Both the position numbers and the translations under genes were made by a program. From contig CAZGRL010000214.1 in NCBI GenBank assembly GCA_964528155.1, positions 1-5,199 of the forward strand: a stretch of DNA of 5,199 nucleotides. Direction: 5' to 3'. Source of the stretch: G001797105 sp964528155. Its GTDB lineage: Bacteria > Chloroflexota > Anaerolineae > Anaerolineales > E44-bin32. This document shows, in pieces, positions 1 to 5,199 of the stretch. Position 1 is the first letter of the stretch. The number at the start of each line of letters is the position of its first letter. The notes below the pieces were generated by a model. It was not told the DNA's origin and ran no database searches. It worked only from the letters and a program-made list of their open reading frames with translations.

Positions 1-26
1 CCCCTGCATTCAATTGGACTACTCAT
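1..26 (-). CDS. Possible start of a further gene (5' fragment, runs off the window)
   Basis: An ATG lies 16 bases past the lgt stop codon on the same strand and stays open to the edge of the window, reading MSSPIECR. The short gap would suit a third gene of the phosphatidyltransferase-lgt unit. No convincing Shine-Dalgarno sequence precedes it (the spacer reads GCTTGGCATCTTTCCG), and eight codons are far too few to identify a product. It could equally be non-coding sequence after lgt. Confidence 0.2.
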
Positions 27-42
27 CGGAAAGATGCCAAGC

Positions 43-846
43 TCAGGCTGGGGCAGGGACAGCTCGATGGCGCAAGTAGAGCGCGATGGCGCTGGCGATC
101 GCCACAATCGCCATGAATCCCTGATTGAAGTTGATCCCGAAGGCCGGCACGTAATCGATCCGGATGAACTCGAGGAAGAACCGGCCAACCGGATACGTGA
201 TCAGATAGATGATGAACAGATCTCCCCCCCGAAGCCGATCGCCCCAGCGGCGCCAAATCCAGAACAAGAAACCGGCGTTGGCAAGGTCCCAGATGGATTC
301 ATACAGGAAGAGCGGTTGAAAGCGAGCGAAGTCTTCGTAGCCGCTCAGGCGATTCTCCGGCCGGATGTAGATCCCCCAGGGAAGGCTCGTCGGAGGTCCG
401 TACAATTCCTGGTTGACGAAATTCCCCCAACGTCCGATAGCCTGGGCAAGCGCCAATCCGGGCGCTGCCGCATCGAGTAGCAGGCTCAACTTGATCTTCC
501 GTCTTCGGGCGAAGATCCACAGCCCGATCACGCCGCCGATCACGGCCCCGGGGATTCCCAGCCCTCCCTGGCTGAAATCGATGATGCTCAGCGGGTGCGT
601 CAGATAGTAGGCCGTGGTCACGCCGCTGCTCACCGACGGTGTCAGCACGTGATACAGCCGCGCACCTGCGACGCCGAAGATCAACGCCCACACCAGGGCG
701 TCCCACGCCAGCTCCCGATCGTCGCCTTTGCGATTCAGGATCCACTGAGCCACGTAGGCCGCGGCCAGCGCCCCCGTCATGAGGATGACGCCGTAAAACC
801 GAAGGTAAAGCGGTCCGAAGTGGATGCCGTAGGCGTCGATACTCAT
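43..846 (-). CDS. lgt: Prolipoprotein diacylglyceryl transferase (Lgt)
   Basis: Lgt is an inner-membrane enzyme that moves the diacylglyceryl group of phosphatidylglycerol onto the lipobox cysteine of prolipoproteins, the first step of lipoprotein maturation. The protein has 267 residues, normal for the family, with about seven hydrophobic segments (roughly 11-34, 48-68, 88-112, 122-137, 185-200, 210-228, 240-259). The Lgt signature GRWGNFVNQELYG is at 138-150, where R139, N142, E147 and G150 match E. coli R143, N146, E151 and G154. Y18 in RFYG corresponds to Y26, and R222 and E226 in GRFFLEF correspond to R239 and E243. The GGLGIPG loop (94-100) has proline where E. coli has the important H103. 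The ATG abuts the stop codon of the preceding gene (TAGATG) and only a weak purine stretch precedes it, so coupled translation is likely. Identification is secure. Confidence 0.96.
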   Translation of the reverse strand: MSIDAYGIHFGPLYLRFYGVILMTGALAAAYVAQWILNRKGDDRELAWDALVWALIFGVAGARLYHVLTPSVSSGVTTAYYLTHPLSIIDFSQGGLGIPGAVIGGVIGLWIFARRRKIKLSLLLDAAAPGLALAQAIGRWGNFVNQELYGPPTSLPWGIYIRPENRLSGYEDFARFQPLFLYESIWDLANAGFLFWIWRRWGDRLRGGDLFIIYLITYPVGRFFLEFIRIDYVPAFGINFNQGFMAIVAIASAIALYLRHRAVPAPA

Positions 847-1476
847 CTAGCGCTCTTCAATCTTTCGGCGCGCCTGTCGCCGGACAATGTAGATCCGCTG
901 AAACGCGGTGAAATTGGCGAAGATCGCCACGGCAAGCACACCGACGCTCGGATAGCCGAACACCAGACTCGGCGCCAGGACCAGATAGCGTTCCATTCGG
1001 GTGAGCAAGCCTCCTCGGACGGTGAAGCCGAGCGCCTCGCCGCGCGCCTTGACATACGAAACCAACACCGAGCCGCCCCAGGCAACGAAGACGGCTGCCG
1101 CCATCAGACTGTCGGCTCGCTGCAAGTAGTAGGCGATCAGTCCGGCGTAGATCAAGAGCTCCGAGTAGCGGTCGGTGACGGAGTCCACGAATGCCCCGAA
1201 ATCGGATCGTTCGCCGCGCAATCGGGCCATGGTCCCGTCGAGCGCGTCGATCGGCCCCATCGCCAAGACCATAATCCCGCCGATCGTCAACTCGCCGCGC
1301 GCCAGAAAGAGCGATCCGACAAGATTGCCGGCCAGGCCGATAAGGGTCACTGTGTTTGGCGCAAGGCCGAGACGATTGAGGAATCGAGCGGTCGGCTCAA
1401 GCAACTTTCCGAACATGGCCCGCATCAAATCGCTGAATGTCGGACGAGTATCTTCGACCGTGCCTTTTGCGTGCAT
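847..1476 (-). CDS. CDP-alcohol phosphatidyltransferase, probably phosphatidylinositol-phosphate synthase type
   Basis: This membrane enzyme of phospholipid synthesis moves a phosphatidyl group from CDP-diacylglycerol to a small alcohol. The complete family motif D-x2-D-G-x2-A-R-x8-G-x3-D-x3-D is present at residues 77-102 (D77, D80, G81, A84, R85, G94, D98, D102), giving the metal-binding and catalytic aspartates. The length, 209 residues, is typical, with hydrophobic segments near 42-58, 64-76, 105-118, 124-141, 164-174 and 177-190. The later segment SYVKARGEALG (140-150) followed by TRMERYL (159-165) resembles the basic pocket of bacterial phosphatidylinositol-phosphate synthases and archaeal relatives more than classical PgsA. 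That makes inositol 1-phosphate the likelier acceptor, but glycerol phosphate is not excluded. The start is supported by a strong ribosome binding site and a promoter just upstream. Its stop codon directly precedes the lgt ATG, so the two form an operon. Confidence 0.93.
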   Translation of the reverse strand: MHAKGTVEDTRPTFSDLMRAMFGKLLEPTARFLNRLGLAPNTVTLIGLAGNLVGSLFLARGELTIGGIMVLAMGPIDALDGTMARLRGERSDFGAFVDSVTDRYSELLIYAGLIAYYLQRADSLMAAAVFVAWGGSVLVSYVKARGEALGFTVRGGLLTRMERYLVLAPSLVFGYPSVGVLAVAIFANFTAFQRIYIVRRQARRKIEER

Positions 1477-1478
1477 CT

Positions 1479-1487
1479 ACCTCTCCT
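1479..1487 (-). promoter_or_regulatory. Ribosome binding site of the phosphatidyltransferase gene
   Basis: On the minus strand AGGAGAGGT lies just before the ATG at 1476, with AGGAG six bases from the start codon. It fixes this start over the internal methionines at residues 18 and 21. Confidence 0.8.
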
Positions 1488-1504
1488 GATCCGTGGCCAC
1501 GGGA

Positions 1505-1533
1505 ATGCTAACGCCGGCGCATGAGTGCGTCAA
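1505..1533 (-). promoter_or_regulatory. Sigma70-type promoter of the phosphatidyltransferase-lgt operon
   Basis: The minus strand reads TTGACG (1533-1528), a 17-base spacer, then TAGCAT (1510-1505). This matches the -35 consensus at 5 of 6 positions and the -10 consensus at 4 of 6, with ideal spacing. Transcription would start near 1498, giving a short leader of about 20 bases that contains the AGGAG ribosome binding site. The site lies in the 140 bp gap after ftsK, where a promoter for the downstream pair is expected. The call rests on sequence pattern alone. Confidence 0.65.
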
Positions 1534-1544
1534 GACGCGTTTAC

Positions 1545-1569
1545 GCTTGATATGCTTGACATCAGCTTG
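1545..1569 (-). repeat. Three CAAGC repeats upstream of the lipid-operon promoter
   Basis: On the minus strand CAAGC occurs three times, at 1569-1565, 1558-1554 and 1549-1545, with start-to-start spacings of 11 and 9 bases. Two of the copies sit in a longer repeat, GTCAAGCAT and ATCAAGCGT. They fall at about -47 to -71 relative to the predicted transcription start, a usual place for an activator site or an UP-like element. No regulator can be named, and chance is possible at this length. Confidence 0.35.
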
Positions 1570-1616
1570 GCGGGCCCGGCCAGATCGAAGGTCGCAGCAC
1601 GGCCAGACCCCGAACG

Positions 1617-3854
1617 TCATTCGTCGTCGGGCTCTAATGGATCGTCGTCTTCACTGATGAGGATCTCGCGCGTCCGTCCTCCGGCCTGCCGGCGTCCGAC
1701 CACGCCCAGTTCCTCCAATTCATCCATCAATCGGGCGGCACGCGGGTATCCGATCCGGAGCCGGCGCTGAAGCAGTGAGGCGCTCGCCTGGCCGGTCTCC
1801 TTGACCAGCGCGATCGCTTCCTCCAAAACGTCATCCTGCTCATCCAGCACCGCCTGCCGCGCCAGCAGCTCTTCCCACGGCGGTTCCTCAGTCTCCTCCA
1901 CATCTTCAGCCGGCGCCTCGTCTTGCCAGTAGCCGACCATGCGCTCGATCTCAAGATCGCTCACATACACTCCCTGCAGACGTGTCGGCACGCCCGCTTC
2001 GGGCGCCAGGTACAACATGTCCCCCCGCCCCAGCAGAGTTTCCGCTCCAGGCGTGTCGAGAATCACACGCGAGTCCACGGACGAGGCGACGGCGAACGAG
2101 ATGCGCGCCGGGAAATTGGCCTTGATCAAACCGGTGACAATGTCTGTGCTCGGTCGTTGTGTGGCCAGGACCAGGTGCAGGCCGGTGGCGCGGGCCATCT
2201 GGGCCAGACGCACGACGGTCCGCTCGGTCTGATCCGGGGCCATCATCATCAGATCGGCCAACTCGTCGATCATGACCACCACTCGCGGCAGCAACTCACT
2301 ATTCTTTCGGCGCCGCATCCGCCGATTGTAGGCCTCGATGTCGCGGGCTTTGGCTTGTTCGAGCAGCTTGTAGCGACGATCCATCTCCTGAGTGCACCAG
2401 CGCAGCACTCCGACGATCCGCTCCAGTTGTGTTTCCACCTTTCCCAGCAGATGAGGCAGCCCGTTGAACCGAACGAGCTCGACCATCTTGGGATCGATCA
2501 TCACCAGCCGAAGGTCTTCAGGCGAGTTGTTCATCACAAGGCAGGCGGTCAGTGATGTGATACACACCGACTTCCCCGAGCCGGTCGTGCCGGCGATCAG
2601 CAAGTGCGGCATGGCCGCCAGATCGGCAACCACCGGTGCTCCGGCGACGTCCCTCCCCAGCGCGATCGCCAGCGGTGATCCGGTCGAGTGGAAGATCTCA
2701 GACTCGAGGATGGACCGCAACCTCACGTGGGCCGCCTTGCGGTTGGGGACTTCGATTCCGACATACGCGTGTCCGGGAACCGGTGCCTCGATGCGAAGGG
2801 TCGGGGCCGAGAGCGCCAGAGCCAGATCATTGGCCAAGGCCGATATCTGGGACACTCGCACCTTCTGGCGCTTGACCGACTCATCCGGGCCAGCGTGTTC
2901 GATGAAACCGGGCTCGACGGCGAACTGAGTCACCGCCGGACCCGAGCGAAAGCTCACAACGGTCGCCGGAAGCCCAAAATCCGCCAACGTCTTTTCGATC
3001 AGCCCAGCCGCTTGATTGATCTCGCGTGACGTCACCTGAACCATTTCCCCGCGCTCGAGAATCTCCAACGGGGGAAGGCGGTCGCTGCGGATCGCGGCCG
3101 AGGCTTTCTTCTCGGCCTTTTGCGGTTCGACGCGGAAATTCTTGCGGAAGGGGCGCGGAACATGGCGAGTGATTTGCGGTTGCTCGGCCGCCCCGGCAGC
3201 CGGCCGGGCGACGACGGCGACGGCAGCTTCTTCCGGCACCGATTCAGGGATGTATGACTCGTCAGTGATCGTCGTTCGACGATCGTCGGGGATCATCCGG
3301 GCGAGCGTCGGGCCAAGCCCGAACGCCCCGGCGGCGACCGTCACGATCGCCAGCGCGATCACGCCCCCCAGCCCTCCGAATAGATCGGTCAGCAGCGTCG
3401 CCAGCCCCCATCCGATGAGACCTCCTCCGGCTCCCGTCTCGGCCCGCGCCAGCGACATCCCGTCCAGACTGGTGAGCACACCCAGGAACGCGAACAGCGC
3501 CAGTTCCACGGCGATCACCCGGAGCCATCGGACTTGCGTCGGCCTCCCGAAACTGCGGCGCAGCAGGACGACGAAGGACGCAGCCATGACTACGGGAACT
3601 GCCAGGCTGCCCCAACCCAACCAGCGCATGATTAAGGCGACCCACGCATCGACCAGCGTTCCGTGTGTCAGACCGGCCATGCCCAGCACGGTGACCACGA
3701 CGGCAGCGCCCAACGCCAGCACTCCGAAGTCTTCAACATAGTCCCAGGCGCGGTCTACGAACGACCACCACCACTCCGAGATCCGCTCGGGCAGCTGCTC
3801 GAAGGTTGTGCTGTGGCTTTGCGAGTAACCCGTTTGCTTACGCGTCATGATCAC
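1617..3854 (-). CDS. ftsK: DNA translocase FtsK/SpoIIIE
   Basis: FtsK is a septum-anchored, ATP-driven motor that pumps chromosome ends through the closing division site. From the N-terminus there are four to five membrane segments (about 44-63, 82-98, 112-130, 143-160, 163-180), a short charged linker (about 186-258), the alpha domain (about 260-360) and the RecA-like motor. The motor has Walker A GTTGSGKS at 422-429, Walker B VVVMIDE at 525-531, then ATQRPSTDIVTGLIKANFP (564-582) and DTPGAETLLGRGDM (600-613). The C-terminal gamma winged helix (about 680-735) holds SLLQRRLRIGYPRAARLMDE, which binds the orienting KOPS-type sequences. At 745 residues it is close to B. subtilis SpoIIIE and lacks the long linker of E. 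coli FtsK. The start is either GTG at 3854 or ATG at 3848 two codons later. Neither has a strong Shine-Dalgarno sequence, and I would favour the ATG (residue 3 of this numbering). All key residues are intact. Confidence 0.97.
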   Translation of the reverse strand: MIMTRKQTGYSQSHSTTFEQLPERISEWWWSFVDRAWDYVEDFGVLALGAAVVVTVLGMAGLTHGTLVDAWVALIMRWLGWGSLAVPVVMAASFVVLLRRSFGRPTQVRWLRVIAVELALFAFLGVLTSLDGMSLARAETGAGGGLIGWGLATLLTDLFGGLGGVIALAIVTVAAGAFGLGPTLARMIPDDRRTTITDESYIPESVPEEAAVAVVARPAAGAAEQPQITRHVPRPFRKNFRVEPQKAEKKASAAIRSDRLPPLEILERGEMVQVTSREINQAAGLIEKTLADFGLPATVVSFRSGPAVTQFAVEPGFIEHAGPDESVKRQKVRVSQISALANDLALALSAPTLRIEAPVPGHAYVGIEVPNRKAAHVRLRSILESEIFHSTGSPLAIALGRDVAGAPVVADLAAMPHLLIAGTTGSGKSVCITSLTACLVMNNSPEDLRLVMIDPKMVELVRFNGLPHLLGKVETQLERIVGVLRWCTQEMDRRYKLLEQAKARDIEAYNRRMRRRKNSELLPRVVVMIDELADLMMMAPDQTERTVVRLAQMARATGLHLVLATQRPSTDIVTGLIKANFPARISFAVASSVDSRVILDTPGAETLLGRGDMLYLAPEAGVPTRLQGVYVSDLEIERMVGYWQDEAPAEDVEETEEPPWEELLARQAVLDEQDDVLEEAIALVKETGQASASLLQRRLRIGYPRAARLMDELEELGVVGRRQAGGRTREILISEDDDPLEPDDE

Positions 3855-3860
3855 TCACGT

Positions 3861-3899
3861 CCCAAAACGAAGGCCGGGCGCGGCTCGCGCCCGCCCGGC
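3861..3899 (-). terminator. Probable intrinsic terminator or attenuator between the S1-like gene and ftsK
   Basis: Just past the S1-like gene, the minus-strand transcript can form an 8 bp stem GCCGGGCG/CGCCCGGC with an 11-base loop. CTTCGTTTT follows at once. An alternative stem CGCGCCC-type fold (7 bp, 3-base loop) also fits inside. The T tract is short and interrupted, so termination is probably partial, leaving some read-through into ftsK, which has no obvious promoter of its own in the 67 bp gap. Confidence 0.55.
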
Positions 3900-3921
3900 T
3901 TGCAGGCTGCAGAACTCAATC

Positions 3922-4941
3922 TCAATACGAGGAGATCGTCGCCCTCGCTTCGTCGGATTCACTCGATTCGCTCGTCTCCTCCGGGGCGGACGTCCCTCTC
4001 AGGCTCAGCGCCAGCCGGCGACCTTCGGGGTCGATGTGGACGATTCGGGCCTTTACCCGATCTCCTTCCTGCAGAACGTCGCGCGGATTCAGGAAGTCTC
4101 CGTCACCGAGCTCCGAGACGTGTACCAGGCCTTCCAGCCCATCTTCGATCCCGATGAACGCGCCGAACTTGACGACATTCGTCACCACACCGTCGATCAG
4201 CTGACCGACTTCGAATCTGTCGGCAACGCTCACCCACGGGTCAGGCTGAAGTCCCTTCAGGCTTAGCGCGACCCGGCACTGCTCGCGATCGACAGATAAT
4301 ACAAGCGCTTCGGTTTCCTGTCCACAGGCAAGCACATCTTCCGGATGGCGCACTCTGCCCCAGGACAACTCGGAGACGTGGATCAGGCCCTCAATGCCTC
4401 CCAGATCGACGAACGCGCCGAACCCGGTGAGGTTGGTGACGACCCCTCGTACGCGGCGCCCCTCCTCCAGGCAGGCCAGCACCGCTTCCCGTTGACCGGG
4501 CCCGGCCAGAGCGGCGCGCTCCGAGAACACCAGACGCCCGCGCTCAGGGTCGTATTCAATAACTTTCAAGCACAGGTCTCGCCCGACAAAACCGGCCAGC
4601 TGACGATTGCGTTCATCCTGCTCCTCAGCGGCTTGCAGGTTGACCAGGTGAGACACCGGCACGAAACCGCGCAGTCCGCGCGCCTCGACCAGTAATCCGC
4701 CTCGGTTGTAGCCGACGACCTTCAGGGTGACGGTATCATCGGCGTCGTACAGCGTCCTCGCCCACTGCCAATCTTCTGCGGTGCCCGGACCGGTGTTACG
4801 CCCCAGCGAAGCACTCGTGCGTCGGTGTCGAATGGGAGAATCTCGACCCTCATCCTCCTTGAGTATGGAGGCCCACCAACCTTCCTCCATGGGTGGAGGC
4901 GACCCTTTCCCCCCGGAAAACCGATCTGCCTCGAACGACAT
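3922..4941 (-). CDS. rpsA: S1-domain RNA-binding protein, ribosomal protein S1-like (three S1 domains)
   Basis: S1-domain proteins bind single-stranded RNA; ribosomal S1 on the 30S subunit helps load mRNA. Three OB-fold S1 domains are visible. Domain 1 (about 68-142) has VVGYNRGGLLVEARGLRGFVP and ends in ERAAL. Domain 2 (about 160-229) has FGAFVDLGGIEGLIHVSEL. Domain 3 (about 245-315) has FGAFIGIEDGLEGLVHVSEL. Domain 1 resembles the second repeat of canonical S1 proteins, so the usual first, ribosome-contacting repeat appears absent. Its place is taken by a roughly 60-residue disordered-looking segment with EEGWWASILKEDE at 19-31. The tail from about 318 is acidic and serine-rich. At 339 residues it matches the size of cyanobacterial and chloroplast S1 rather than six-domain E. 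coli S1. The start is fixed by GGAGGT six bases upstream. A role as true ribosomal S1 is likely but not proven; a separate S1-domain regulator is the alternative. Confidence 0.88.
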   Translation of the reverse strand: MSFEADRFSGGKGSPPPMEEGWWASILKEDEGRDSPIRHRRTSASLGRNTGPGTAEDWQWARTLYDADDTVTLKVVGYNRGGLLVEARGLRGFVPVSHLVNLQAAEEQDERNRQLAGFVGRDLCLKVIEYDPERGRLVFSERAALAGPGQREAVLACLEEGRRVRGVVTNLTGFGAFVDLGGIEGLIHVSELSWGRVRHPEDVLACGQETEALVLSVDREQCRVALSLKGLQPDPWVSVADRFEVGQLIDGVVTNVVKFGAFIGIEDGLEGLVHVSELGDGDFLNPRDVLQEGDRVKARIVHIDPEGRRLALSLRGTSAPEETSESSESDEARATISSY

Positions 4942-4947
4942 TTCAAG

Positions 4948-4953
4948 ACCTCC
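4948..4953 (-). promoter_or_regulatory. Ribosome binding site of the S1-like gene
   Basis: GGAGGT on the minus strand is a full Shine-Dalgarno core, six bases before the ATG at 4941. It selects this start and argues against the overlapping alternative frame that begins at 5051. Confidence 0.85.
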
Positions 4954-5009
4954 AACGTTAGCAAAGCGACTCCCTCAAACCGAATTCCCCCGATAAGCAC
5001 CGCGATTTT

Positions 5010-5037
5010 AGAATACCCCAATCCAGCGCAGATGCAA
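5010..5037 (-). promoter_or_regulatory. Candidate promoter of the S1-like gene
   Basis: The minus strand reads TTGCAT (5037-5032), a 16-base spacer, then TATTCT (5015-5010). This is a moderate sigma70-type match (3 of 6 and 4 of 6) in a locally AT-rich patch of an otherwise GC-rich window. Transcription would begin near 5003, giving a leader of about 60 bases. TAAAAT, overlapping just downstream, is a better -10 but lacks a -35 at proper distance. A start further upstream cannot be excluded. Confidence 0.4.
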
Positions 5038-5097
5038 GCATTACACTGCACGTGTCGATGAAGGCGCGGGTGATGATCAAAAGCGAGGAGCGGAGGG

Positions 5098-5112
5098 AGG
5101 CTCGAAGAGCCT
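5098..5112. other. Short perfect hairpin
   Basis: AGGCTC and GAGCCT form a perfect 6 bp inverted repeat with a 3-base loop. In the minus-strand direction CTTTT follows about 15 bases later, too far away for a classical terminator. It sits two bases from the longer inverted repeat at 5115-5150, and the two may belong to one structured element. Confidence 0.45.
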
Positions 5113-5114
5113 AA

Positions 5115-5150
5115 CCCCTCGACGAGATCGGGATGAACTCCGTCGAAGGG
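5115..5150 (-). repeat. Imperfect palindrome resembling a dispersed intergenic repeat
   Basis: On the minus strand the arms CCCTTCGACG and CGTCGAGGGG pair over 10 bp around a 16-base loop. The single imperfect position is a G-U wobble in minus-strand RNA but an A-C mismatch in plus-strand RNA, so the fold favours the minus strand. The right part, TTCATCCCGATCTCGTCGAG, resembles the TTCATCCTGAGCTTGTCGAA-type palindromic repeats I know from the intergenic regions of many bacteria. That resemblance is from memory. No gene is visible from 4954 to the right edge. Confidence 0.5.
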
Positions 5151-5199
5151 CGCTGTGGGAAGACTCGCCTACCCCGCCCTTTCGCTCCCTGGCCTGTCC

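Noticed and set aside
595..1524. Plus-strand open frame of 309 codons opposite lgt and the phosphatidyltransferase
   Set aside because: The translation is rich in R, H, Q and D without any recognisable fold or motif, has no ribosome binding site and lies opposite two clearly identified genes. It is an antisense shadow of GC-rich codons.
1572..1584. GC-rich palindrome around CGGGCCCG as a terminator of ftsK
   Set aside because: Only the 8-base core is perfect and no T tract follows in the minus-strand direction, so it does not support an intrinsic terminator.
3142..3741. Plus-strand frame of 199 codons opposite the ftsK membrane and linker region
   Set aside because: It is a low-complexity S/T/A/P/R shadow of the GC-rich ftsK codons, without domain, ribosome binding site or promoter.
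4722..5051. Minus-strand frame of 109 codons starting in the upstream region of the S1-like gene
   Set aside because: It overlaps the S1-like gene in another frame, crosses the promoter and ribosome binding site of that gene, and the start has no Shine-Dalgarno sequence. Its MQCNACICAG start is not like a known family.
5077..5199. Possible 3' end of an upstream gene on the minus strand (40 open codons ending at a TGA at 5079-5077)
   Set aside because: The translation is dominated by R and S and the stretch is occupied by inverted repeats. There is no protein-like pattern and no way to test it within the window.
5080..5199. tRNA, SRP RNA, RNase P RNA or tmRNA in the structured patch
   Set aside because: No cloverleaf, T-loop, CCA end or the conserved core motifs of these RNAs could be found on either strand.

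Overview
The window holds four complete protein genes, all on the minus strand, plus short control regions and one small structured intergenic stretch. In transcription order (right to left) they are: an S1-domain RNA-binding protein resembling ribosomal protein S1 (4941-3922), an FtsK/SpoIIIE DNA translocase (3854-1617), a CDP-alcohol phosphatidyltransferase (1476-847) and prolipoprotein diacylglyceryl transferase Lgt (846-43). A possible next gene starts at 26 and runs off the left edge, but the support for it is weak.

The base composition is high in G+C (about 60% by eye). The S1-like protein has three S1 domains and an N-terminal GWW motif. The FtsK is short, with four or five membrane segments. 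The phospholipid synthase looks like the inositol-phosphate type. Together these suggest a Chloroflexota (Anaerolineae-like) bacterium. This is family-level recognition from memory, not a search result, and the assignment is moderate at best.

Layout: 4942-5199 is the upstream region of the S1-like gene. It contains a good ribosome binding site, a plausible promoter and, further upstream, a roughly 100 bp patch with several inverted repeats that can pair in competing ways. The 67 bp gap between the S1-like gene and ftsK carries a strong GC hairpin followed by a T-containing stretch in the minus-strand transcript, so it is probably a terminator or attenuator. The 140 bp gap after ftsK carries a well-formed sigma70-type promoter (TTGACG, 17 nt, TAGCAT) with three CAAGC repeats upstream. 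It drives the two-gene phosphatidyltransferase-lgt unit, in which the stop codon of the first gene directly abuts the start codon of the second.

The genes are housekeeping in character: translation (S1), chromosome segregation at division (FtsK), phospholipid head-group synthesis, and lipoprotein lipidation using phosphatidylglycerol. The last two are both membrane-lipid functions and appear translationally coupled. I found no defence system, mobile element with genes, CRISPR array, tRNA or rRNA. The least explained parts are the structured patch at 5087-5188, the repeats upstream of the lipid-operon promoter, and a proline at a usually functional position of Lgt.
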